Shown here: positions 1 to 8,400 of the stretch, piece after piece
Position numbering within the stretch: the stretch's first letter is position 1
How the letters are laid out: each line of letters begins with the position of its first letter
Source: CAZPKH01 sp964407165
Lineage (GTDB): Bacteria > Bacteroidota > Bacteroidia > Bacteroidales > Muribaculaceae
Assembly (NCBI GenBank): GCA_964407165.1
Contig: CAYOUJ010000053.1
Coordinates: 1 to 16,086 of the forward strand
Length of the DNA stretch: 16,086 nucleotides
Reading direction: 5' to 3'
Notes under the pieces: model-generated
What the model was told of the DNA's origin: nothing
What the model saw: only the letters and a program-made list of their open reading frames with translations
The model's database searches: none
Position numbers and translations under genes: made by a program

Positions 1-4
1 AAAA

Positions 5-36
5 TTTGCATGTGTCAAAAATACACACTAACTTTG
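5..36 (+). promoter_or_regulatory. Bacteroidota-type promoter for the ADP-ribosylglycohydrolase gene
   Basis: TTTG at 5-8 and TAACTTTG at 29-36 are separated by 20 bases. This matches the -33 (TTTG) and -7 (TAnnTTTG) elements known for the Bacteroides housekeeping sigma factor, including the usual 19-21 base spacing. Transcription would begin in the low 40s, so the 9-base repeats at 50-85 would lie inside the 5' untranslated leader. The window starts only four bases upstream, so an operator further upstream would be missed. Confidence 0.7.
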
Positions 37-49
37 CATCGTCATTAGA

Positions 50-85
50 TTCCTTAATTTCCTTAAATTCCTTAATTTACTTATA
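50..85 (+). repeat. 9-base tandem repeat in the leader of the ADP-ribosylglycohydrolase gene
   Basis: Three consecutive 9-base units read TTCCTTAAT (50-58), TTCCTTAAA (59-67) and TTCCTTAAT (68-76). A fourth, decayed unit, TTACTTATA (77-85), runs into the ATG at 85. The array lies between the predicted promoter and the start codon, so it would be transcribed. The same unit, in the same orientation relative to the gene, precedes the M64 peptidase gene at 2437-2481. There is no Shine-Dalgarno sequence in the leader. Confidence 0.85.
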
Positions 86-1128
86 TGACACCTTTCCAAG
101 ATAAAGCGCGCGGCAGCCTCGTCGGAGGCGCCATCGGCGATGCACTCGGTTATGTGGTAGAGTTTGACCGCCACTCGCGCATCGTCAGCAAGTACGGCCC
201 GGAGGGCATCGGCACTTTTGAACTCAACGGCTCGGGCCTCGCCGAAATCAGCGACGACACTCAGATGACCCTCTTCACCGCCGCAGCCATGATAGAAGGC
301 GCCGGCTGTGGCTTGGAGCGTCCCGAGGCGTGCGTCGAGGGAGCCTACCTCGACTGGTATTACACCCAGACCGGCCGTGCCGCCAAGGGCGCCGCGCCGT
401 TCACCACTCTGCGCGAGCTGCCCGAGTTGGCACACCGCCGCGCTCCCGGTGGCACGTGCCTGAGCGCTTGCGAGTCACTATTGCAGGGCCGCAAGCCCGA
501 CAACCGCAGCAATGGCTGCGGCGGCATAATGCGCGCGGCTCCGGTCGGCCTTTCCTATTCCCAGCGTCAGGGCGCATCTGAGCAGGAGGTCATAGACGCC
601 GGAGCCTACGTCGGCCGCGTCACCCACCTGCACCCGCTCGGCTTCCTCCCCGCGGGGATGCTCGCCTACACCGTCTTCCGCCTCGCCCGTCCCGACTTCG
701 GTGACGTCATCGAGGATGTCGTAGAAGATGGTTTGCGCCTGATGCACCGCGTCGACGGCGACGCTCACGCCCTCGAGAAAGCCCAGCTCGAGCGTATCAC
801 ACGCCGGGCCATGGCGCTTGCCGCCTCCGACGCCTCCGACCTCGACGCCATCCGCCGTCTCGGCGAGGGGTGGGTAGGGGAGGAGGCCTGGGCAATTGCC
901 CTCTACTGCGCCCTGCGCCATCGCGACAGCTTCGCCGACGCCATCCGCGCCGCCGTCAACCATGACGGCGACAGCGACTCCACCGGCAGCATCTGCGGCA
1001 ACATCCTCGGCACCCTCATAGGCTACGACGCGCTGCGCCGCGAGCGCCCCTTCTGCCCCGAGGGCCGCACCCTCGAAGACACCCTCGAGCTCCACCCCCT
1101 CCTCCTTGACCACGCCGACCGGCTGTAA
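85..1128 (+). CDS. ADP-ribosylglycohydrolase family protein (DraG/ARH-like)
   Basis: This 347-residue protein should hydrolyse the bond between ADP-ribose and a protein, nucleic acid or small-molecule acceptor, using a pair of Mg or Mn ions, in the cytoplasm. The family's landmarks are all present in order: GGAIGDALGY (residues 14-23), the metal-binding SDDT (56-59), NGCGGIMRAAP (143-153), HPLGFLPAGMLAY (183-195) and the second metal-binding stretch HDGDSDSTG (293-301), with Asp57, Asp58, Asp296 and Asp298 as likely ligands. It has no signal peptide and is of full family length. The ATG at 85 places the glycine-rich first motif at the usual distance from the N terminus. The gene stands alone behind its own promoter and converges on the M64 gene with 24 bases between the stops. 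No ADP-ribosyltransferase partner lies in the window, so the substrate cannot be inferred. The fold is certain; the acceptor is not. Confidence 0.93.
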   Translation: MTPFQDKARGSLVGGAIGDALGYVVEFDRHSRIVSKYGPEGIGTFELNGSGLAEISDDTQMTLFTAAAMIEGAGCGLERPEACVEGAYLDWYYTQTGRAAKGAAPFTTLRELPELAHRRAPGGTCLSACESLLQGRKPDNRSNGCGGIMRAAPVGLSYSQRQGASEQEVIDAGAYVGRVTHLHPLGFLPAGMLAYTVFRLARPDFGDVIEDVVEDGLRLMHRVDGDAHALEKAQLERITRRAMALAASDASDLDAIRRLGEGWVGEEAWAIALYCALRHRDSFADAIRAAVNHDGDSDSTGSICGNILGTLIGYDALRRERPFCPEGRTLEDTLELHPLLLDHADRL

Positions 1129-1130
1129 CC

Positions 1131-1147
1131 AATGCACAATGTGCATT
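1131..1147. repeat. Perfect 17-base palindrome between two convergent genes
   Basis: AATGCACA (1131-1138), a single A (1139) and TGTGCATT (1140-1147) form a perfect inverted repeat in the 24-base gap between the stop of the ADP-ribosylglycohydrolase gene (1128) and the stop of the M64 gene (1153). As RNA it would fold with a five-base loop and a six-pair stem. It could be a weak bidirectional terminator by position, but neither side has a run of T residues. It is followed by ATTAGGGATTAG, a short partial duplication. Confidence 0.6.
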
Positions 1148-1152
1148 AGGGA

Positions 1153-2433
1153 TTAGTCGAGGTAGAAGAGGATGAGGCGGGTGAGGGCAGCTTGGCATAC
1201 GGGGCAGAAGGTGGGGTAGGTGTTGTTGCGCATGCGGCACTCGTCGGCGGGGCGGTAGACGCCGTGGAGCTTGTAGCCGCCGCCCTCGAAGACGCCGACG
1301 GGATACCGGTCACACTGGTCGACGGGGGTGGGCACGGGGGCGCCCTTCTTCAGCATACCCTTCCACTTGCTGTCGAAGTCGACCAAGGTGGTGATGTTCT
1401 GCTCCCACGGCTCGATGTCGAGGGGGTATTGGTCGGAGAGTGCGTCCTCCTCGTAGGCGTACTCGTCGGCAAGTCCGCCGAAGCTGTGGCCGAACTCGTG
1501 GACGACGACGGGGAGGAACGACGGGTGGCCCGTGGTGGCCAGGGTATAGCTGTTGTAGATGCCGCCGCCGCCGTATTCGTCAGTGTTGGCGAGGATTATG
1601 ATATGCTCATAGGGCACGCCGAGCAGGGCGTCGTGGATGGCGTAGACAGAGGGGGCGGTGAGGTAGCGGTCGGCGTAGAAGGTGCTGAAGTGTGAGCCGA
1701 AGGGTGTCGAGCGCCAGTCGCCGAAGCGGGGTATGCTCACGCCTGTGTCGTGTGAGGGGCAGTCGACGGCGATGAAGTTGATGCGGTCGGCGAAGGTGTG
1801 GTACGGCTCGTAGCGCAGCATCTCGTCGACGGCGGCCTGCGCGGACTTGTAGAACTCCGGCATCTGCTCGGCGGTGTAGCCCTCGCCGAGGATGGCGATA
1901 TTGATGGCGCTGCCAGGGTTGGTGGCCTTGTGGAGGTAGCGCCAGCCGTCGGCGCCGACGGTGGCGGGGCGGCGCACGAGCACGTCGGCGGGGTCGTAGA
2001 CATGAGATGTGCGGGCTATGGTGTCGCGGCGCCAGTTCAGCAGGCAGATGTCGATGCGCGCCGGAGCCTTGGGCTGGGGCACGAGGTAGGTGTTTTCAAA
2101 CGCCTTGGATGAGGTTATGGCCTCGTCGGTTGCCAGCCATTCCTGGAACAGCGAGGAGAAGGAGTGGCGGTAGATGGTGTCGCCCGTGGCGATGTCGACC
2201 ACGTCAATCTGCCCGGCGCCGGCCAGGGGGAGTTTGTCGAGGTTGTGGCGGCGTCCGTGCCATCCGGGGGTGAGCACCTGCTTGTTGAGGTAGATGGCGG
2301 AGTTGAGGCGGTCGGCGGCGAAGATGTAGTCAATGCGCAGCGTCGAGTCGTTGAAAGCCTGCTCGAAGGGGACTTCTGCGGAGGCTGCTGCGGCGATGGT
2401 CAGTGAAAGGAGCGGGAGTAGGATTTTGCGCAT
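1153..2433 (-). CDS. Secreted M64-family zinc metallopeptidase (IgA peptidase M64)
   Basis: This 426-residue protein begins with a clear signal peptide (MRKILLPLLS, then an Ala-rich stretch ending ASA before Glu20). An N-terminal beta-rich region (about 25-150) matches the M64 N-terminal domain. The catalytic domain follows, with AILGEGYTAEQM near 180-190 and the zinc site HEFGHSFGGLADEY at about 311-324 (two His and the catalytic Glu, plus downstream Asp/Glu). A Cys-rich end, FCPVCQAAL, is also typical of the family. The founding member cleaves human IgA, but most relatives have no known substrate and IgA should not be assumed here. There is no lipobox Cys and no recognisable type IX sorting domain at the C terminus, so it is probably periplasmic or released by another path. 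It starts 57 bases after sprA on the same strand, suggesting cotranscription. The ATG at 2433 gives the complete signal peptide. Confidence 0.9.
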   Translation of the reverse strand: MRKILLPLLSLTIAAAASAEVPFEQAFNDSTLRIDYIFAADRLNSAIYLNKQVLTPGWHGRRHNLDKLPLAGAGQIDVVDIATGDTIYRHSFSSLFQEWLATDEAITSSKAFENTYLVPQPKAPARIDICLLNWRRDTIARTSHVYDPADVLVRRPATVGADGWRYLHKATNPGSAINIAILGEGYTAEQMPEFYKSAQAAVDEMLRYEPYHTFADRINFIAVDCPSHDTGVSIPRFGDWRSTPFGSHFSTFYADRYLTAPSVYAIHDALLGVPYEHIIILANTDEYGGGGIYNSYTLATTGHPSFLPVVVHEFGHSFGGLADEYAYEEDALSDQYPLDIEPWEQNITTLVDFDSKWKGMLKKGAPVPTPVDQCDRYPVGVFEGGGYKLHGVYRPADECRMRNNTYPTFCPVCQAALTRLILFYLD

Positions 2434-2436
2434 GGT

Positions 2437-2481
2437 ATTAAGGAAATTAAGGAAATTAGGGAAATTAAGGAAATTAGGGAG
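2437..2481 (-). repeat. 9-base tandem repeat before the M64 peptidase gene
   Basis: Read on the plus strand, five units follow without a gap: ATTAAGGAA (2437-2445), ATTAAGGAA (2446-2454), ATTAGGGAA (2455-2463), ATTAAGGAA (2464-2472) and ATTAGGGAG (2473-2481). On the coding strand the unit is TTCCTTAAT or TTCCCTAAT, the same as the repeat at 50-76. It fills most of the 57-base spacer between the sprA stop and the peptidase start, ending three bases before the ATG. No Shine-Dalgarno sequence remains in the spacer. Confidence 0.9.
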
Positions 2482-2490
2482 CCAACTGCA

Positions 2491-5400
2491 TCAGCGGGAG
2501 AGGGAGAGGTTGAAGGAGATGCCGTAGGAGGTGTTGGTGGTGGGGTAGGAGGAGGTGGAGACCAGCGGGGTGTTGATCTGGTGGTCGAAGTACATCGACA
2601 TGGTCAGGCGCTTCGACATCACATAGTTGGCGGTGAAGTTGATGTTGATGGTGCGGGCGCCGCTGGTGGCCTGCGTGTAGGCGGTCTCGATGCGGCGGAT
2701 GAGCGCCTGCGTGAGCTGGTAGGAGAAGTCGAGGTTGAGCGACAGGTCGTTGCTAACGCCGGTCTGCGTGCCCTTGAACTTGAGCACGGAGTTGAAGTTG
2801 GCTATCTTGTAGCCGACGCCGGCGGTGACGCCGCGGGTGTTGGCCTCCACCACCTGGCCGGCGGCGGTGTTGAGCGTGAGGGTGCGCTGGTCGCGGTACT
2901 CGCAGTTGAGCGTCATCTCGTTTTTGAGCGTGACGCTCACGCCGATGAGGGGCGCGAACTTCTCGGTGATGGCCACCGAGGAGATGTTGTATGGCGAGGA
3001 GGGGATAGGCTCGCCGGTGAGTTCGTCGAGGGTGAAGCCCATGCTCTCGCCGTCGACGCTGAGCCAGTTGAGGTAAGAGGAGTAGCTGCCCACGGAGTAT
3101 GTGCACTGGTATGCGTGCGAGAGGGTAAACGTCTTGAAGATATTGTTCAGGCCGCCGATCTTGACCAGGCCGTCGTAGGTGACGCGCCAGTTGGGGAGCA
3201 CGTGCTTGAGCGACGGGAAGGGGTTGAGATATTGCTTCTTGGCATCGGTGCCGGTATAGGCGGCGAGGAAAGCGGGGATGAGCACGTCAGAGCTGGTGGT
3301 GCTGACGGTGCCCACCTCGGGGTTGAAGGGCTTGCCGGCGTTGACGTTGCCGTCCATGAAGCCGCCCGTCGGGTAGTTGTAGCCGGAGTAGTTGGACTCT
3401 ATGCGCTGAGCTATGACGGGGATGTTTTCGAGGAACTTGTTGAACGCCTCTGAGTTATACCCGTCGTCGGCGCTGCACCCGCGCAGGGCGGTGGCGATGG
3501 CGCAATGGGTCTTGGTGTAGCTGCCGGAGAGGGTGGTGGGCATGTTGTCATACATGAACTGCACCTGCTTCGAGCGGTTGTCCGTTCGGTTGGCGGTGAG
3601 GACAATCTTGAGGCCACGGATCGGCTCGAGGCTCACCTCAAAGTTGATCTCGTTGGTGCGGGAGAAGACTGCGGAGGATGTCTGGCCGCTCTCGGTCATG
3701 AGCCAGCCGCGGTCGAGGGCCTTGTAGATGTAGCTCTCGCCGGTGAAGCCGAATGCGAAGTCGAGGCCCGGGGCCATGGGGCCGTAGTTGCGGCTCTGGC
3801 CGAAGATGTCGCCCACGTCGGGCACGTAGAGCGGAAGCGACAGCGACTTGGTGTTCTTGTAGCGGACGCTGACGGAACGGACTGACATGAGGAACCGGAG
3901 GCCGTAGTCGGCCACGTTTCGCCACTTGGGCCGGTCGTCGGCGCTCTTCTCGGTGATGGTGAACTTGTAGTTGCCGTCGGCCTTGGGGGTGACCTCCACC
4001 GAGTTGGCGTCGATGACGCGCGAGCGCAGGGTCACGGGCTTGCCGTCGGAGTCGGTGACGGTGACCTTCACCTGCTTGTTGCGCAGGTTGTGCTTGATGA
4101 CGAGCACGGAGTCGGCCGTGAGGTCGTAGGTGCGCTCAAACTTCTTGGGCTTCTTGTCCTGCTTCTTCGAGGTGCCGGACGACGAGCGGCTCTTGTTGGT
4201 GGAGGAGAACCGGGTGTTGACCTCTTTCAATATCGGTATCTTGTTGTAGAACCCCTCGAAGTTGATGCGGCCGTCGGCGCTCCACACAGCCTGGTTGGCG
4301 ATGGAGTTGCCCACGAATACGTCGTCGACCGTGGCGCCGCGGTCCCACTTGTAAGTGGCGTTGTAAGAAACGTTTGCGGTGAGGAAGTCGAGCACGGGTA
4401 TCTTGCTGAACGGCGCCTTGTAAGAGCCTGAGAAGGTCTGGTTGTATGCCCAGGGGGTGCCGAAGTGGAGTATGGCGCGGATGACAGAGTCTTTCCACTC
4501 CTTGTACTCGTCGGGGAACAGCTTGCGGTTGACAGCGCCGACCGGCTCCTCGATGCGAGCCGAGGTATTGGAGGAGAAGTTGAACGTCAGCTGCTTGGTG
4601 AGCGCCCAGGTGACGGAGAGCGAGCGGTCCCAGAGGAAGTTTTTCGACACCATTACCGGCAGGCTGAAGTCCACGTCCACCTCCGAGCGCTCCTGCTGCT
4701 CATAGTAGTAGCGCGACATGGTGGTGAGGAAGGTGATGTTGTTGGGGAGCCAGTTGATCTCCCACTCCTTGAAGAACTTGAGGTTCTTGTTCTTCGACTT
4801 GATCCACCCGAAGGGCTTGATGCCCTTGACGTAGGGGGAGTATTGGTACTGGAAGGATCCGCGGTAGTCGTTGGTGTACTCGTATGCGGTGGTGGGATCC
4901 TTCTTGGTCTGCTTGCTGAAGGAGTAGCTGAGGGTGAAGTTCGCTGGATCCCAGGGCATGGGCACCTTGCTCTTGACGCCGAAGTTGAGGCCCGAGAGAG
5001 AGAAATTCTGTATGGTGGTCTCCTCGACGGCGAAAGCCTTGATGGAGTCGCGCTGCTCCTTGGTCTCGCAGGCGTCGAGGGCGTCCTGGAGCTTCACGTC
5101 GGGGTCGAGGGGGTTATACTTGGGCGTGGTGGTCTCCTTGGAGTATGAGTAATAAACGGGAGCACGGAGCTTGGCACCCTCGGGGAGGAATCGGCCGACG
5201 TCGCCCTGGACGGCGATGTTAAACTGCGAATAGTCCTCCATGCGGCGGTCGTTGAGGCCCTGGTCGACGGCGCCGAATCCGGCGGTCTCCTTCTGGCCGG
5301 AGAAGTTGAAGGTGGCGATGTCGCTCATGGCCAGGTTAACCTGCCCCTTGACTGCCCAGCCGCCTTCGGAGTTGAAGTCGGTGACTCGCAGCTCGTTGAG

Positions 5401-8400
5401 CCAGATGGTGGCGTCTTTGGTGACGGAGGAGTTGTTGCGTATGCCCACGAGCATCACGCGCACGTCGGAGAGCGTCGGGTTGCCCATGACTGAGATGCGG
5501 TTGGCCTCGTTGTCGGGGTCGCGGCCGGTGTACAGGGTGGTGTATCCCACGCCGGTCTGGCCGGCCATCTTGGCAGCGTTGCGCTCGCGCTTGAGGTCGA
5601 CGAGGTTTTCGAGGGCAAAGTTGAAGTAATTGCTCTCGGGCCAGACTATGTATCGGTCAGACGACGAGTCGTTGTTGTACTTGCCGGCCGGGGTGAGCGT
5701 CAGGGGCACCTCATATTCGTAGTAGTTGTTCTTGACGTCGGAGCCGAGGCGTATGAAAACGGAAATTTCGCCGTCTCGGAGGTTGGTGGTGTTGTCGATG
5801 AACGACTCGGCGTGGACAAACATCTGCAGGCGCTCGTAGTTGCGCAGGTCGAGGGAGGTGTTCTTGTACACTCCGCGCGCGTCGCCGGCCTGGAGGCCGG
5901 TGACGGTCATCGACATCGACTGCTCGTTGAGCTGGGTGATCTGCTGCTGGCCGGGGTCGACGATACGTGTCACGCCGGGGGGCAGCACGTAGTTGACCGG
6001 CTCGCGCGAAGCGTTCTCCTCGATGTTTACCACGCTGACGTCGAGCTCGCCCTCGGCGGGGGAGTCGCCGCGGGTGTTGAGGTTGAAGGCATAGTCGCGC
6101 CATTCGCCGCGCACCAGGTCGAGGGTGGCGAAGCGCAGGTGGGTGACGGCGGAAAATCCGGTCATGAACATGCGCACGAACCTGATGGTGGAGAAGTCGG
6201 AGATGCCGCCCACGGCCTTCTCATAGTCGCTCAAGGGTATCTTGAACTGGTACCACTCCACCTCCTGGTCCTTGCCGTCGCGGGTGGCCACGAGGCTCAC
6301 CTGCTTGTCGGTGATGTAGTTCTTGCCCACCACCAGGTCCTCGGGGCGGATGCTCACGTGATACTGGAAGTAGCGCTCATACTCGTTGAGCGTGTTGTCC
6401 TGGTTGATGTCCTCCACGTCGGGGGTGGACCGCGACGACTGGTACAGCGGGTCGTCGGCCTCCTCGGGGTTGAGGGAGTTGCCCTCCACGCCGTTGTAGC
6501 GTTTGTAGCGCTCGAGGATGCTGAGGCGCTGCTCGTCGTAGTCATAGCCGCGGTAGAAGTGATAGTTGTCTTGCGCGGGGTCGTTGAAGGGTGAGAAGGG
6601 GTCGGCCTGCATGCGCTCGATGGCCGAAGGCGACAGCTTCAGCCGCAGCTTCTCGAGGAACTCCTGGTAAGAGTTGAAGGTGAACTCGTCGTCGTTGGGC
6701 AGTCCGTCGAGGCCGACGTCCTGCAGGCGGCGCGAGTTGTTGTTGGTGTCGAATGCGTAGGTCAGCGAGCTCTGGGTGCACACGCGGCCCCAGACGGTCT
6801 CGGTGATATACTGCATGTTGCCGTCGACGGGGATGCCGTTCTCATAGCTCTTGAGACCGTCCTTGAGGATGTCTTCGCTGACCTCGCCGAAGTTGAAGTA
6901 GAGGTCGCCGCCCGAGTAGTTGGGATTGTCGGGGTCGAGGAAGGGGTTCATGAGCCAGAACTGCACATACTCGATGTTAGACGACTCGAAGTTGGTGTTG
7001 TCAAGCTTGCGCATGATGCCGCCCCAGCGGCGCTCGGGGTATAGCAGGTTGCCCTCCTCGTCGATGTCGTCGGCGTCGAGGTTGTACGGGCCGCGCTCGG
7101 TGGGGTAGAACGAGAGGTTGAGAGTCTGTATGGTCGACGACTCGCCGTAGGTGAGCTGTCGGCCGGGGAAAATCTCGCGGGAGGTGACCTCGCGGACGTA
7201 TGGGTTGGAGAGCTGCTCGAGGTCGCTCTTGATGTATCCCGGGGCCAGCGACGAGTTGCGCTGGGTGAACAGGCGGTCGATATAATACCAGTTTAGCAGG
7301 GCGCGGTTTTTGCCGTAGTCCACGTTGTTGCTTAGCGCGGCCTCGGGGAAGAGGGCGTCGGTGGAGCTGTCATACGGGGTGGAGGCCAGCGACCAGGAGT
7401 ATGGCGAGCGCAGGTCGATCCACGTCTGCGACGACTCGAAGTCGTCGATGTATGACGAGCCCTTGTTTGAGCCCGACTTCTGCTGGTGGGGCACCAGTTG
7501 GGCGAACTCGCCCGTCACCTGCAGCGTGGAGGGGGCGGTGGCGTTGACCATCGGTATCTTGTTGAGCAGGTTGGTAAGCCACATAAACTCGGTCTTGTAG
7601 CCGAAGTTGAGGCCCCAGATAGTGTTGTTGACTATCTCGTCGCCGATGCTCACCTTCTCGGTCAGCGCCTTCTCGGAGTAGTGGAGCAGGGTGGCGCCGA
7701 TGTAGAAGTTGGGGTTGAACTGGTAATTGAGGTCCAGGCCCAGCAGCGTCTTGCGCTGGGTGGAGTAGAGGCTCTGGTTCTCGAGGCTCACGTTGATGCT
7801 CTGTCCCGAGTCGATGATGCTCTGGTTGGTGATGGTGACTATGCCCATGGTATAGTCCACGGTATAGTCGCTGTTCTCGGTCAGGGTGACGCCGCCGGCG
7901 GTGACCACCACCGAGCCGCGGGGCACGTTCATGGCGTTGAGACGGATCTGCGAGCCGCTGGAGGCCTGGTATTTGCCGGTGAGAATGAACTTGTTTTTGT
8001 CGGCGAACTGCTGTGCGACGGTGAGGGTGGAGTCATACAGCTCCTTGTAGACGTATTGCGCGGCGAGCACGGGGTCGCCGATCTTCTTCTCGAGCCACGA
8101 GCCGAAAGGCTCGGCCACGGGGAAGATAATCTTGCCGGTGGAGGCGATGATGGTGTAGCCCTCGATGTAGTCGAAGAATCCGTCGGAGTTGGAGGCCTGG
8201 TTGGAGTCGAGGCGGTCGAGGTTCATCAGCTGCAGCAGGGTCTTGTCGGAGATGGCAGGGATGGGCAGGTAGCTGATGGAGGTGCCCGTGGTGTCGCTCA
8301 GATACTTGATGTTGAGGCGGAAGTTGCTCTGCTGTACCGAGTAGGCGCCCAGCGAGTAGACGTTTTTCATCATCAGCCGCCACATGGGCACGTGGTTGTT

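Noticed and set aside
478..1146. A 222-codon open frame antisense to the ADP-ribosylglycohydrolase gene
   Set aside because: Low-complexity Val/Gly/Ala/Glu translation and full overlap with a gene whose motifs are intact.
2581..3453. A 290-codon plus-strand frame opposite the 3' end of sprA
   Set aside because: Same low-complexity composition, no recognisable domain; the sprA frame is unbroken here.
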